Of a DNA stretch of 64,000 nt, positions 27,908 to 37,695 are shown one piece after another. Position 1 is the stretch's first letter. The number at the start of each line of letters is the position of its first letter. A program made the position numbers and the translations under genes. The DNA is from Halomonas sp. Y3. Its GTDB lineage: Bacteria > Pseudomonadota > Gammaproteobacteria > Pseudomonadales > Halomonadaceae. The notes beneath the pieces were generated by a model. The model saw only the letters and a program-made list of their open reading frames with translations. It ran no database searches and had not been told where the DNA came from. The stretch lies in NCBI RefSeq assembly GCF_024137965.1, contig NZ_CP099975.1, positions 1,302,001-1,366,000 on the forward strand, given 5' to 3'.

Positions 27908-27949
27908 GCGCCCTCTGCCGCAGGACCCGCGTGCAGAGCAGGCACAAAA

Positions 27950-27973
27950 AAGGCCCACCGCGAGGTGGGCCTT
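27950..27973. terminator. Bidirectional terminator between lipoprotein and csp genes
   Basis: Stem AAGGCCCACC / GGTGGGCCTT with a GCGA loop; A-rich on the left and T-containing on the right, between converging genes. Confidence 0.75.
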
Positions 27974-28021
27974 CCTGTTGCGCTGGCGACGCGGAAGCCG
28001 CGTGGCCGGCCGCGGGCCGAA

Positions 28022-28228
28022 TCAGTCGGCGACGCGGATGTTGGAGGCCTGAAGGCCCTTCTTGCCCTGGGTGACCTCGAAGGTGACCTTCTGGCCGTCC
28101 TGCAGGGTCTTGAAGCCTTCAGCCTGAATCTCGGAGAAGTGAGCGAACAGGTCATCGCCGCCGTCGTCCGGAGAGATGAAGCCGTAGCCCTTGGTGTCGT
28201 TGAACCACTTGACAGTGCCAGTTGCCAT
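28022..28228 (-). CDS. Cold-shock domain protein
   Basis: A 68-residue CspA-family single-strand nucleic acid binding protein. RNP1 is KGYGFISP and RNP2 is DLFAHFS, in the expected order after GTVKWFNDT. The start at 28228 (MATGTVKWF) has AAGGAAA upstream. Which CspA paralogue it is, and whether it is cold-induced, cannot be told. The roughly 290 bases upstream hold no gene and could be a long leader as in other csp genes. Confidence 0.95.
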   Translation of the reverse strand: MATGTVKWFNDTKGYGFISPDDGGDDLFAHFSEIQAEGFKTLQDGQKVTFEVTQGKKGLQASNIRVAD

Positions 28229-28517
28229 TGTCGATTTCCTTAACATACTTTAATGGTCGTGCCGGGCTCGCCGAGGCGAAGGCCCGAGGTGCGTGGGCAG
28301 TACAAGGAAGAAGTGCGCGCCCTGTGTTTCGAGAAATCGAAGTACAACCGACGACTTGTTTCTTGCTGACCTACGCTGCGGTGGGTGATCGAACGTTGCG
28401 GTTCGAGCCCCGCGATAGAGCCGCCCTGAAGGCGTTTCCATCGACCGCAGGGTCACTGTAGATCGAATCCCGCCGGGCAGCAAGCCCGCCTCCCCACCCA
28501 AAGGTAGCGTCCGCGCC
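28229..28517. other. Divergent intergenic region between csp and lysE-like genes
   Basis: This 289-base gap has no coding frame I would support. On the minus strand it is the likely long 5' leader and promoter of the cold-shock gene; on the plus strand it must hold the LysE-family promoter. A GGTTCGAGCCCCGC segment near 28400 resembles a tRNA T-arm but no tRNA can be folded around it. Confidence 0.5.
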
Positions 28518-29162
28518 ATGTTCATCGATGCCCAGTTCTGGCCCTTTCTGGTGGCCATCACCCTGCTCTCCGTCACGCCCGGGGTGGATACCCTGCTGGT
28601 GATCCGCAACACCGCTCGGGGCGGGGTGCGTGACGGCGTGCTGACCAGCCTGGCGATCTGCTGCGGGCTCTTCGTCCACGCCGCGGTGTCGGCGCTGGGG
28701 ATCTCGCTGATCCTGCTGCAGTCGGCCTGGGCCTTCCAGCTGCTCAAGCTGGCCGGGGCGGCCTACCTGATCTGGCTCGGCCTGCAGGGCCTGCTGGCGG
28801 CGCGACGGGGCCAGGGGCTGCCGGTGGCCGGCGTGGCCGGCGAGCGCCGCCCCGTGCCGATGTGGCGGCCGCTGCGCGAGGGGTTGCTCTCCAACGTGCT
28901 CAACCCCAAGACGGTGGTCTTCTACATGGCCTTCCTGCCGCAGTTCATTGCCCCCGGCGACCCGGCGCTGGCCAAGTCGCTGTTCCTGGCCGGGGTGCAC
29001 TTCCTGATCGCCAACCTCTGGCAGATCGGCGTGGCGCTGATGGTGGGCAGCGCCGGGCGCCTGCTGGCCAGCCGCCTCTTCTCCCGGGCGCTGAACGGGG
29101 TGACCGGGGCGGTGCTGGTCGCCTTCGGCATCAAGCTGGCCCTTGAGCGGCCCCCGGCCTGA
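28518..29162 (+). CDS. LysE/RhtB family amino acid exporter
   Basis: A 214-residue inner-membrane exporter with about six helices. The family signature PGVDTLLVIRNTARGG appears near the N-terminus and NPKTVVFYMAFLPQF in the middle. Members export lysine, homoserine, threonine or similar amino acids using proton motive force; the substrate here is unknown. It is a single gene, followed by a strong hairpin terminator shared with slt. Confidence 0.92.
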   Translation: MFIDAQFWPFLVAITLLSVTPGVDTLLVIRNTARGGVRDGVLTSLAICCGLFVHAAVSALGISLILLQSAWAFQLLKLAGAAYLIWLGLQGLLAARRGQGLPVAGVAGERRPVPMWRPLREGLLSNVLNPKTVVFYMAFLPQFIAPGDPALAKSLFLAGVHFLIANLWQIGVALMVGSAGRLLASRLFSRALNGVTGAVLVAFGIKLALERPPA

Positions 29163-29185
29163 GCCATCGGGCACGGCCACAGCGA

Positions 29186-29213
29186 GACCGCCCCGGCCGT
29201 GGCCGGGGCGGTC
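29186..29213. terminator. Bidirectional terminator between lysE-like gene and slt
   Basis: Perfect 13-bp stem GACCGCCCCGGCC / GGCCGGGGCGGTC with a GT loop between converging genes. Confidence 0.8.
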
Positions 29214-29240
29214 TGTTCGGGCGTTGCGGGCGCCGCGGCG

Positions 29241-31220
29241 TCAGTTCCTGGCCAGCAGCGAGCGGTCGTAGCGCACCGTCTTCTCGGTGGGGCTGAGCAT
29301 GGAGACCCCCTGGCTCGAGCCGCCGTTGGCCAGGCTCTCGAAGATCGCCCGGTAGCTGAGCACCGCCTGCACGTAGAGGCGGGTCTCGCGGAAGGGGATG
29401 CTCTCCACGAAGAGGTCGAACTCCTCCGGGGCATCGGCGAGCCAGCGGTCGACCCGGCCGGGGCCGGCGTTGTAGGCCGCGGCGGCGGCGATCCGGTTGC
29501 CCCGGTAGCGGTCCAGCATGTCGCGGATATAGGTGCTGCCCAGGCGGATGTTGAGCTCGGGGTCGAGCACCCCGTAGGGGCCCGGGTCGCTGATGCCGAG
29601 CTGGCGAGCGAGCTGGGTGGCGGTGCCCGGCATCACCTGCATCAGGCCCCGGGCGCCGGCGGGGGAGACCGCCTCGGGGTTGTAGGCGCTCTCGCGGCGG
29701 GCGATGCCCATCAGCAGGTAGGGGTCGACCCCCGTCATGCGCCCCCAGTGCAGGAAGTGCTCGCGGTAGGCCTCCGGGAAGCGCCACTCCAGGGCATCCC
29801 ACATGCGGCCGGTGATGGTGGTCTGGACCAGCTTGGCGTGCCAGCCGCGGCGCTGGGCGTAGTCGGCGAGGGCTCGGGCCTCGCGCGCCGTGGCTCGTTC
29901 CACCGCGCCATACCACTCGCTGGCGGCGAGTCCCGGCTCGTTGATGCGCAGCAGCGCTTCGGTGCGCTGCACGGCGGGCCAGCGCGCCACCTGGTCGCGG
30001 AAGCTCTCGTCGAAGCCGTTGCGCTCCAGGTTGAGGGCGTAGGGCTGTCCCAGGCGGTCGGCGGCGGCGAAGCCGAAGAAGCTGCGCCCCTCGGCGGCGC
30101 GGGCATAGGCCTCCCGGGCCCGGGCGTCATCGCCCAGCTGCTCCTGGGCGCGCCCGGCCCAGTAGTGCCAGCGCGTGTCGTCACGGGTATCGGGCTCCAT
30201 CCGCGACAGCCACTCCAGCACGCCGCGCCAGTCGCGCTCGCCGAGGGCCGCGCGCACGCGCAGCTCCAGCAGGTCGGCGTCGCTGCGCTCGGCCAGGGAC
30301 TGGTCCACCCAGCCCCGGTTGTGGCGGATATCGCGCACCAGGGAGTAGAAGATCAGGTCGCGCTCGATACCGGCCCGGTGCTCGCGCTCGATGGGCAGGT
30401 GGGGGCCAATCTTGCGCCACGCCTCCAGGGCCGCCTCGGTGTCGGCCCGGGTGAAGCCGTGCATGGCGGCGGCGAAGAGCGGCCCGCTGGCCCGACACTC
30501 CGGGCCGAGACAGGCGGGCACTCGCGTGACCGCGGCGAAATCACCGCCGAGCTGCTCCATGGCGGCGCGGGCTCCCTCCCAGCGGCTGCCGAGCTGGCGC
30601 CCCAGGAAGCTTGCCAGGCCGCTTTCGCCCGCCTGCCAGGCCAGCATCTTGCGCTCCCAGATCTGCTGTTCGCCGATCACCCCCTGGCTGCGCAGGGTGC
30701 CGAAGAGGGTGTCGCAGGCGTCGGGCTGGGAGCGGCCCACCATCCACAGGGAAAGCCCCCCTTCGGCCGCGGCGGCGGGGTCGCTGCCCAGCTTGGCCGT
30801 GTAGTAGTAGCACTGGCGGGCGGTACCGGCGGGCTCGCCGTCGGCCACGGCGAGCAGGCTGTCGTAGCGGCCGGCATGGCCGTACTGGGCGATGGCCTGG
30901 CCGCGCAGCCATTCGCCCAGGGGAGAGTCGGCGTGGCGGTCGATGAAGCCGAGCACCTGGCGGGGCTCCAGCTGCGGCAGGCGGCTGCGCAGGCGGTGGT
31001 ACTCCACGTAGCCGGCCAGGGGGTGTGCCTCGATGGCGCCGAAGTCGACGCCTTCCCACTGCTGGTTGCGGGCCGCCTCCAGGGCGTCGCGCATGGCGCG
31101 GTCGTCGGCCTGGGCCTGGACGAGGGGCAGCGACAGCGCCAGAGCGGTCAGCAGGGTCGCGATGCGACGGGCCCCGCTGCGCCGGGCGCTGAACGGCAGG
31201 GCGGAGTGGCGTAGGCGCAT
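29241..31220 (-). CDS. slt: Soluble lytic murein transglycosylase
   Basis: Periplasmic enzyme that cleaves murein glycan strands to leave 1,6-anhydromuramic acid. A signal peptide (about residues 1-38, ending VQAQA) is followed by a long superhelical U/L domain and a C-terminal lysozyme-like catalytic domain (about 490-640). The catalytic glutamate is in IARRESAYNPEAVSPAGARG, with the family motif GLMQVMPGTA and the AYNAGPGRV segment. Length 659 residues is normal for Slt70. It stands alone on the minus strand, with converging terminator downstream. Confidence 0.95.
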   Translation of the reverse strand: MRLRHSALPFSARRSGARRIATLLTALALSLPLVQAQADDRAMRDALEAARNQQWEGVDFGAIEAHPLAGYVEYHRLRSRLPQLEPRQVLGFIDRHADSPLGEWLRGQAIAQYGHAGRYDSLLAVADGEPAGTARQCYYYTAKLGSDPAAAAEGGLSLWMVGRSQPDACDTLFGTLRSQGVIGEQQIWERKMLAWQAGESGLASFLGRQLGSRWEGARAAMEQLGGDFAAVTRVPACLGPECRASGPLFAAAMHGFTRADTEAALEAWRKIGPHLPIEREHRAGIERDLIFYSLVRDIRHNRGWVDQSLAERSDADLLELRVRAALGERDWRGVLEWLSRMEPDTRDDTRWHYWAGRAQEQLGDDARAREAYARAAEGRSFFGFAAADRLGQPYALNLERNGFDESFRDQVARWPAVQRTEALLRINEPGLAASEWYGAVERATAREARALADYAQRRGWHAKLVQTTITGRMWDALEWRFPEAYREHFLHWGRMTGVDPYLLMGIARRESAYNPEAVSPAGARGLMQVMPGTATQLARQLGISDPGPYGVLDPELNIRLGSTYIRDMLDRYRGNRIAAAAAYNAGPGRVDRWLADAPEEFDLFVESIPFRETRLYVQAVLSYRAIFESLANGGSSQGVSMLSPTEKTVRYDRSLLARN

Positions 31221-31402
31221 GGCAGCGTCTCCGAAGGTGGGGGCGATAGCCCATATCGTGGCCCATTGCGAAGCGCCTGGGTAGAGGGGAAAACGTAACG
31301 GAAGGTGGTCCAGCGTTGAGGGGGCGCCTTGTGCGGCGGCGGGAGCGCGACTAGTCTGGGATGGCTTTCAAACGCTTGTTGGAATTCCAGGAGGCCATCG
31401 GC

Positions 31403-31906
31403 GTGACGCCCACTTTCGATCGATCCCCCGCGACCTGGCGGCGCGCCCTGTCGCGCTTCGTTCAGGTCATTCCCCACACCCGCGAGCTGGGCCTCGAGGT
31501 GGTCGAGGTGGGGCCCGAGGCGGTCCGCATGCGCCTGCCCTGGAGCGACGACCTGCTGGGAGATGCCTCCCGGGGCCTGGTCCACGGCGGCGTGCTCATC
31601 ATGCTGCTGGATACCGTCTGCGGCAGCGCCGTGCTGCGTGGGCTGCCGGCCCCCGAGGTGTGCCCGACCCTGGACCTGCGCCTGGACCACTACCGTCCGG
31701 CGGTGGCGGGGCAGGCGCTCTTCGCCGAGGCCCGGGTGGTCAGGGTCACCGAGTCGGTGGTCTTTACCGAGGGCTGGGCCTGGCAGGAGGAGGGACGTCC
31801 GGTGGCTCGGGGCATCGGCAACTTCGTGCGGCTGGGGCCGCGCAATACCCCGCCCGGCTTCGCCGAGGCGCTGTTTGCCGACGAGGAGGTGGGCGGTGAT
31901 GCCTGA
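31403..31906 (+). CDS. PaaI-type hotdog thioesterase 1
   Basis: A 167-residue hotdog-fold protein similar to the PaaI/YigI group of acyl-CoA thioesterases. The central helix segment is RGLVHGGVLIMLLDTVCG, with the HGG motif of the family. I start at the GTG at 31403 because AGGAGG (31389-31394) is ideally spaced; a longer ATG frame from 31361 would place that ribosome site inside the gene. It overlaps the second thioesterase gene by eight bases, so the pair may form a heteromer. The acyl substrate is unknown. Confidence 0.85.
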   Translation: MTPTFDRSPATWRRALSRFVQVIPHTRELGLEVVEVGPEAVRMRLPWSDDLLGDASRGLVHGGVLIMLLDTVCGSAVLRGLPAPEVCPTLDLRLDHYRPAVAGQALFAEARVVRVTESVVFTEGWAWQEEGRPVARGIGNFVRLGPRNTPPGFAEALFADEEVGGDA

Positions 31907-32369
31907 AGGATTCGACAGCGTGGCGTGGCTTTCGCGCACCCGGGCCGAGGGAGACCTCGCCGCCTGGCTGGCGCTGGTGCCCTATGCCCGGCGCATCGGG
32001 GTTGACGTGGAGCCGGACTCGGAGGGAAACGGCCTGCGCTTTCGCCTGGCCCCCCAGCAGGACAATATCGGCAACGTCCTGCTGCCGGCGCTGCACGGCG
32101 GCGTGGTGGCGGCCTTCATGGAAACCGCCGCCACCCTGGAGCTGATGCTGGCGGCCCGGGAGCCTCGCCTGCCGCGCATCGTGGACCTCTCCATCGACTA
32201 CCTGCGCACCGCCCGGGTGGCGCCCACCTTCGCCCGCTGTTCGCTGCTGCGTGAGGGACGGCGTCTGGCCAACGTAAGGGTCTGCGCCTGGCAGGAGTCG
32301 GAGACGATGCCGGTGGCCACCGCCAGGCTGCATTTCGTGCTGGGGGAGCCGGGGGCCAGGGGGGAGTAG
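31899..32369 (+). CDS. PaaI-type hotdog thioesterase 2
   Basis: A 156-residue paralogue of the preceding protein. The equivalent motif is ALHGGVVAAFMETAATLEL, followed by LPRIVDLSIDYLRTAR. It begins at 31899 (MPEGFDSVAWL), inside the end of the first gene, with GAGGAGGTGGGCGG upstream. Tandem hotdog pairs like this usually act on acyl-CoA or acyl-carrier substrates, but no pathway neighbour tells which one. htpG follows from its own promoter. Confidence 0.86.
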   Translation: MPEGFDSVAWLSRTRAEGDLAAWLALVPYARRIGVDVEPDSEGNGLRFRLAPQQDNIGNVLLPALHGGVVAAFMETAATLELMLAAREPRLPRIVDLSIDYLRTARVAPTFARCSLLREGRRLANVRVCAWQESETMPVATARLHFVLGEPGARGE

Positions 32370-32400
32370 GGCAGGAAAGTGAGCGGGTGGCCGGCGAGGG

Positions 32401-32427
32401 TTGAAAAGCGCTCCGGGGGCCCCATAT
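32401..32427 (+). promoter_or_regulatory. Sigma-32 type heat-shock promoter of htpG
   Basis: TTGAAA (32401-32406), 13 bases, then CCCCATAT (32420-32427). This matches the sigma-32 consensus CTTGAAA-N11-16-CCCCATNT almost fully and lies 65 bases before the htpG ATG. Confidence 0.85.
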
Positions 32428-32492
32428 CGACGCCAGTGATCAACCGGGCGGCATCCGCCGCCGCTGAACATGTCGATGAGGGTCCGACCACC

Positions 32493-34397
32493 ATGACCAC
32501 CGCCACGCATGAAGAAACCCTTGGCTTCCAGACCGAGGTCAAGCAGCTGCTGCACCTGATGATCCACTCCCTGTACTCCAACAGGGAGATCTTCCTGCGC
32601 GAGCTGATCTCCAACGCCGCCGATGCCTGCGACAAGCTGCGCTATGCGGCGCTGGACAACGACGCCCTCTATGAAGGCGACAGCGAGCTGCGCATCGAGA
32701 TCGAACACGACGCCGAGGCGGGCACCGTCACCGTGCGCGACAACGGCATCGGCATGAGCCGCGACGAGGTGATCGCGAACCTCGGCACCATCGCCCGCTC
32801 CGGCACCGCCGAGTTCCTCAAGCAGCTCTCCGGCGAGCAGCAGAAGGACGCTCGACTGATCGGCCAGTTCGGCGTCGGCTTCTACTCCGGCTTTATCGTG
32901 GCCGACGAGGTGAGCGTGCGCACCCGCAAGGCGGGCAGCTCGGCCGGTGACGGCGTGGAGTGGCGCTCGAAGGGCGAGGGCGAGTTCACCGTGGCCGATA
33001 TCGAGCGCGAGGTCCACGGCACCGAGATCGTCCTGCACCTGAAGGAGGACGCCCGGGAGTTTGCCGACGACTTCCGCCTCAAGAGCCTGGTGCGCAAGTA
33101 CTCCGACCATATCGAGGTGCCGGTACGCATGCCCCGGGTCGAGAAGGCCCGGGAGGAGGAGGGCAAGGAGATCGAGGGCAGCGAGCCCCTCTCCTGGGAG
33201 ACCGTCAACGAGGCCACCGCCCTCTGGACCCGTCCCAAGGGCGAGATCTCCGACGAGGAGTATCAGGCCTTCTACAAGCACGTGGCCCACGACTTCTCCG
33301 ACCCCCTGACCTGGAGCCACAACAAGGTCGAGGGCAAGCTCGACTACACCAGCCTGCTCTACGTGCCGGGCCGTGCGCCCTTCGACCTCTACGAGCGCGA
33401 CGGCGCCCGGGGCGTGAAACTCTACGTGCAGCGCGTCTTCATCATGGACGATGCCGAGCAGTTCCTGCCCCTCTACCTGCGCTTCATCAAGGGGGTGCTG
33501 GACACCCGAGACCTGTCGCTCAACGTCTCCCGGGAGCTGCTCCAGCAGGATCCCAAGGTCGAGAAGATCAAGTCTGCCCTCACCAAGCGCGCCCTGGACA
33601 TGCTCAAGAAGCTGGCCAAGGACAAGGAGGCCTACCAGACGTTCTGGAACACCTTCGGCGCGGTGCTCAAGGAGGGACCGGCGGAGGACTTCGCCAACCG
33701 CGAGAAGATCGCCGGCCTGCTGCGCTTCTCCACCACCCATACCGACAGCGCCACCCAGGACCAGTCCCTGGCCGACTACGTCGAGCGCATGAAGGAAGGG
33801 CAGCAGAAGATCTACTACATCGTGGCCGACGGCTTCAATGCGGCCAAGTCCAGCCCTCACCTGGAGATCTTCCGCAAGAAGGGCATCGAGGTGCTGCTGC
33901 TCCACGACCGCGTCGACGAGTGGCTGATGAGCCACCTTCACGAGTTCGAGGGCAAGTCCTTCGTGGACGTGGCCAAGGGCGAGCTCGACCTCGGTGACAT
34001 CGAAGGCGAGGAGGAGAAGAAGGCCCAGGAGGAGACCGCCAAGGCCAAGGAGGCGCTGGTCAAGCGGGTCAGGGAGGCCCTGGGGGACGAGGTCCAGGAG
34101 GTCAAGGTGACCCACCGGCTGACCGATTCCCCGGCCTGCGTGGTGCTGCCCGAGCATGAGATGGGCTTCCAGATGCGCCGCATCATGGAGGCCGCCGGCC
34201 AGACGCTCCCCGAGGTCAAGCCGATTCTGGAGCTCAACCCCGAGCACCCCCTGGTGGCGCGTCTTGAGGAGGCCGAGGGCGATGGCTTTGGCGATCTGGC
34301 GCGGGTGCTGCTGGACCAGGCGGTCATCGCCGAGGGCGGCCATCTGGATGACCCCGCCGCCTACGTCAAGCGGCTCAACGCCCTGCTGACCGCCTGA
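32493..34397 (+). CDS. htpG: Chaperone HtpG (bacterial Hsp90)
   Basis: ATP-dependent dimeric chaperone. The N-terminal GHKL ATPase has [17 protein letters not shown] and [11 protein letters not shown]. The middle domain (about 235-500) contains [13 protein letters not shown] and [12 protein letters not shown], and the C-terminal dimerisation domain completes 634 residues, a normal length. The start at 32493 ([20 protein letters not shown]) is supported by GAGGGT upstream. The heat-shock promoter and a private terminator make it a one-gene unit. Confidence 0.97.
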   Translation: MTTATHEETLGFQTEVKQLLHLMIHSLYSNREIFLRELISNAADACDKLRYAALDNDALYEGDSELRIEIEHDAEAGTVTVRDNGIGMSRDEVIANLGTIARSGTAEFLKQLSGEQQKDARLIGQFGVGFYSGFIVADEVSVRTRKAGSSAGDGVEWRSKGEGEFTVADIEREVHGTEIVLHLKEDAREFADDFRLKSLVRKYSDHIEVPVRMPRVEKAREEEGKEIEGSEPLSWETVNEATALWTRPKGEISDEEYQAFYKHVAHDFSDPLTWSHNKVEGKLDYTSLLYVPGRAPFDLYERDGARGVKLYVQRVFIMDDAEQFLPLYLRFIKGVLDTRDLSLNVSRELLQQDPKVEKIKSALTKRALDMLKKLAKDKEAYQTFWNTFGAVLKEGPAEDFANREKIAGLLRFSTTHTDSATQDQSLADYVERMKEGQQKIYYIVADGFNAAKSSPHLEIFRKKGIEVLLLHDRVDEWLMSHLHEFEGKSFVDVAKGELDLGDIEGEEEKKAQEETAKAKEALVKRVREALGDEVQEVKVTHRLTDSPACVVLPEHEMGFQMRRIMEAAGQTLPEVKPILELNPEHPLVARLEEAEGDGFGDLARVLLDQAVIAEGGHLDDPAAYVKRLNALLTA

Positions 34398-34422
34398 GCC
34401 TGCGCGGCTGAGGAGCAACCAT

Positions 34423-34446
34423 GGCGCCACCCTTCGGGGTGGCGCC
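34423..34446. terminator. Terminator hairpin after htpG
   Basis: Stem GGCGCCACCC / GGGTGGCGCC closed by a stable TTCG tetraloop, followed by GTCGTTTG. No long T run, but position and stability fit a terminator. Confidence 0.7.
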
Positions 34447-34572
34447 GTCGTTTGGGGGTGCGGCGGGGCGCCGCAGGACCGAAAGTCCAACCGGACGGGC
34501 GCTCGTTCGTGGCCTAGTCTGAAGGCAGGCGGCGGCTGCCGCCGCCGGCAGGCCATCGAACGGGAGAGTGAC

Positions 34573-36144
34573 GTGAAGATTGGAGCCCCGAGGGAGCGAG
34601 CGAAGGGGGAGGCGCGGGTGGCACTGACCCCCGAAAGCGCCATCCAGATCCAGAAGCTGGGCCACGAGTGCCTGGTCGAGGCCGGTGCCGGTGCGGCCGC
34701 CGGCTTCGACGACCAGGCCTACCGGGACGCCGGCGTCAGAGTGGTCGACGGCGCCGAGGCGCTGTGGGCCGAGGCCGAGGTGGTCATCAAGGTGCGCGAG
34801 CCGGACGAGGAGGAGGCCGGCCTGCTGCGGGAGGGGCAGACCCTGGCCAGCTTCTTCTGGCCGGCCCAGAACGAGGCGCTGCTGGAGGCGTGCCGGGCCA
34901 GGGGCGCCAGCGTGGTGGCCATGGACATGGTGCCGCGCATCTCCCGGGCCCAGAAGATGGATGCGCTGTCGTCCATGGCCAATATCGCCGGCTATCGCGC
35001 GGTGATCGAGGCCGGCAACCACTTCGGGCGCTTCTTCACCGGCCAGGTGACCGCGGCGGGCAAGGTGCCGCCGGCGAAGGTGCTGGTGATCGGTGCCGGG
35101 GTGGCGGGGCTCGCCGCCATCGGCACCGCTGTCAGCCTGGGCGCCATGGTGCGCGCCTTCGACGTGCGTCCCGAGGTGGCCGAGCAGATCGAGTCCATGG
35201 GCGCCGAGTTCCTCTTCCTCGACTTCGAGGAGAGCCAGGATGGGGCCGAGACCGGCGGCTATGCGGCGCCCTCCAGCCCCGAGTTTCGCGAGAAGCAGCT
35301 GGCCTGTTTCCGGGAGCAGGCCCCCGACATCGATATCGTTATCACCACGGCGCTGATTCCCGGCCGGCCGGCGCCCAAGCTGTGGCTCGAGGAGATGGTC
35401 GCGGCCATGAAGCCCGGCTCGGTGATCGTCGACCTGGCCGCCGAGAAGGGCGGCAACTGCGACCTGACCCGCCCCGACGAGCGGGTGATGAGCGACAACG
35501 GCGTGGTGGTGATCGGCTACACCGACTTCCCCTCGCGCATGGCCACCCAGGCCTCGCTGCTCTATGCCACCAACGTGCGTCACCTGCTGACCGACCTGAC
35601 GCCGGGCAAGGATGGCGCCATCGTCCACGACATGGAGGATGACGTCATCCGCGGCGCCACCGTGACCCACGGCGGCGAGATCACCTTCCCGCCGCCGCCC
35701 CCCAGGGTGAAGGCCATCGCCGCGGCGAAGCCCAAGCCCAGGGAGAAGGCGCCGACCCGCGAGGAGAAGCGGGCGGCGGAGCTCGCCGAGTTCAAGGCGG
35801 GGACGCGGCGCCAGGTGACGATGCTCGGGGTGGGCGGCGCGCTGATGCTGCTGCTCGGCCAGATCGCCCCGGCCTCCTTCATGCAGCACTTCATCGTCTT
35901 CGTGCTGGCCTGCTTCGTGGGCTTCCAGGTGATCTGGAACGTCAGCCATTCGCTGCACACCCCGCTGATGGCGCTGACCAACGCCATCTCGGGGATCATC
36001 ATCCTCGGCGCCATCCTGCAGATCGGCTCCGGCAGCGGCCTCGTGGTGCTCATGGCGGCCGTCTCGGTGCTGATCGCCACCATCAATATCGTGGGCGGCT
36101 TCGTGGTGACGCGTCGCATGCTGGCCATGTTCCAGAAGTCCTGA
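34573..36144 (+). CDS. pntA: NAD(P) transhydrogenase subunit alpha (fused)
   Basis: Proton-translocating transhydrogenase alpha subunit: transfers hydride between NADH and NADP+ driven by proton motive force. The NAD(H)-binding dI domain (about residues 1-375) has the [15 protein letters not shown] fold. A basic linker is followed by about four membrane helices of dII (about 420-520). In some bacteria these parts are separate PntAA and PntAB; here they are one 523-residue chain as in E. coli. The start is GTG at 34573 with GGGAGAG upstream. pntB follows 15 bases later. Confidence 0.96.
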   Translation: MKIGAPRERAKGEARVALTPESAIQIQKLGHECLVEAGAGAAAGFDDQAYRDAGVRVVDGAEALWAEAEVVIKVREPDEEEAGLLREGQTLASFFWPAQNEALLEACRARGASVVAMDMVPRISRAQKMDALSSMANIAGYRAVIEAGNHFGRFFTGQVTAAGKVPPAKVLVIGAGVAGLAAIGTAVSLGAMVRAFDVRPEVAEQIESMGAEFLFLDFEESQDGAETGGYAAPSSPEFREKQLACFREQAPDIDIVITTALIPGRPAPKLWLEEMVAAMKPGSVIVDLAAEKGGNCDLTRPDERVMSDNGVVVIGYTDFPSRMATQASLLYATNVRHLLTDLTPGKDGAIVHDMEDDVIRGATVTHGGEITFPPPPPRVKAIAAAKPKPREKAPTREEKRAAELAEFKAGTRRQVTMLGVGGALMLLLGQIAPASFMQHFIVFVLACFVGFQVIWNVSHSLHTPLMALTNAISGIIILGAILQIGSGSGLVVLMAAVSVLIATINIVGGFVVTRRMLAMFQKS

Positions 36145-36159
36145 GCCCGGAGAGACAAG

Positions 36160-37602
36160 ATGCTGAGTCAAGGATTCGTGTCCGCCGCGGCGATCGCGGC
36201 AAGCGTGCTCTTCATCCTCTCCCTGGGGGGGCTGAGCAACCAGGAGAAGGCCAAGCGGGCGGTGTGGTACGGCATCGTCGGCATGGCGGTGGCGGTGCTC
36301 TTCACCGCCTTCGGGCCGGGCATCGGCGGCTACGGCTGGATGCTGCCCATGGTGCTGATCGGCGCCGTGGTCGGCTGGGTCGTCGCCAAGCGGGTGGCCA
36401 TGACCGAGATGCCCCAGCTGGTGGCGGCGCTGCACAGCTTCGTGGGCCTGGCGGCGGTGTTCGTGGCCTGGAGCGCCGACCTGGAGCGGCGCCGGGTGCT
36501 GGCGGCCCGGGCCGCCGAGGCCTCCACCGAGGGCTTCTCGGCCTTTGCCGCCCTGGTGGCCACCAAGGCCCCGGATGAGCTCACCTTCCTGCAGCTGGAG
36601 GTGGTGTTCGCCATCTTCATCGGCGCGGTGACCTTCACCGGTTCGGTGATCGCCTACGGCAAGCTGGCCGGCAAGGTGGAGGGCAAGCCCCGCCAGCTGC
36701 CGGGGGGGCACAGGCTCAATGCCGGCGCCGCGGCACTCTCCCTGCTGCTGGCCGTGCTCTACCTCAACGGTGCCGGCTTCTGGACCCTGCTGGTGCTGGC
36801 GGCGCTGTCGTTCTTTATCGGCTACCACCTGATCATGGGCATCGGCGGTGCCGATATGCCGGTGGTGGTGTCGATGCTCAACAGCTACTCCGGCTGGGCG
36901 GCGGCGGCCATCGGCTTCACCCTCTCCAACGACCTGCTGATCGTCACCGGGGCCCTGGTGGGCTCCAGCGGTGCCATCCTCTCCTACATCATGTGCAAGG
37001 CGATGAACCGCAACTTCGTCAGCGTGATCCTGGGCGGCTTCGGCGGCGTCAGCGGCCCTGCCGCCGAGATCGAGGGGGAGCAGGTGGCCATCGATGCCGC
37101 CGGGGTGGCGGCGACGCTCAACAACGCCGACAGCGTCATCATCGTGCCGGGCTACGGGATGGCGGTGGCCCAGGCCCAGAACGCGGTGAGCGAACTGGTG
37201 CGCAAGCTGCGTGCGTCGGGCAAGGAGGTACGCTTCGCCATTCACCCGGTGGCCGGTCGCCTGCCGGGCCACATGAACGTGCTGCTGGCCGAGGCCCGGG
37301 TGCCCTACGACATCGTCATGGAGATGGAGGAGATCAACGACGATTTTCCGCGTACCGACGTGGCGATCGTCATCGGCTCCAACGATATCGTCAACCCGGC
37401 CGCTCAGGAGGACCCCGCCAGCCCCATCGCCGGCATGCCGGTGCTGGAGGTGTGGAAGTCCCGGGTGGTGTTCGTCTGCAAGCGCGGCCAGGGGACCGGC
37501 TACTCCGGCATCGAGAACCCGCTCTTCTACAAGGAGAATACCCGGATGCTCTACGGGGATGCCCGGGAGAGCATCGACTCGCTGCTCTCCCATATCGACT
37601 AG
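36160..37602 (+). CDS. pntB: NAD(P) transhydrogenase subunit beta
   Basis: Beta subunit carrying the remaining membrane helices (about residues 5-265) and the NADP(H)-binding dIII domain (about 290-480). NADP-site features are [32 protein letters not shown] split as [12 protein letters not shown] and HMNVLLAEA, and [10 protein letters not shown]. Length 480 residues matches E. coli PntB (462) with a slightly longer loop near residue 110 ([17 protein letters not shown]). The gene ends in a strong intrinsic terminator. Confidence 0.97.
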   Translation: MLSQGFVSAAAIAASVLFILSLGGLSNQEKAKRAVWYGIVGMAVAVLFTAFGPGIGGYGWMLPMVLIGAVVGWVVAKRVAMTEMPQLVAALHSFVGLAAVFVAWSADLERRRVLAARAAEASTEGFSAFAALVATKAPDELTFLQLEVVFAIFIGAVTFTGSVIAYGKLAGKVEGKPRQLPGGHRLNAGAAALSLLLAVLYLNGAGFWTLLVLAALSFFIGYHLIMGIGGADMPVVVSMLNSYSGWAAAAIGFTLSNDLLIVTGALVGSSGAILSYIMCKAMNRNFVSVILGGFGGVSGPAAEIEGEQVAIDAAGVAATLNNADSVIIVPGYGMAVAQAQNAVSELVRKLRASGKEVRFAIHPVAGRLPGHMNVLLAEARVPYDIVMEMEEINDDFPRTDVAIVIGSNDIVNPAAQEDPASPIAGMPVLEVWKSRVVFVCKRGQGTGYSGIENPLFYKENTRMLYGDARESIDSLLSHID

Positions 37603-37619
37603 GGGGTCGCCAGCGGCGC

Positions 37620-37655
37620 GGGGCCCGAATCGGCTGCCGATTCGGGCCCCTTTTT
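37620..37655 (+). terminator. Intrinsic terminator after pntB
   Basis: Perfect 14-bp stem GGGGCCCGAATCGG / CCGATTCGGGCCCC with a CTG loop, then five T residues. A TACAAT box (37659-37664) just after it probably serves as the gpsA -10. Confidence 0.92.
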
Positions 37656-37695
37656 CGCTACAATCGTGGCTCCATTCACCCAAGCAGGGCCGACC

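Noticed and set aside
28385..28425. GGTTCGAGCCCCGC resembling a tRNA T-arm
   Set aside because: No acceptor, D or anticodon arm can be drawn around it and the stem pairs only four bases.
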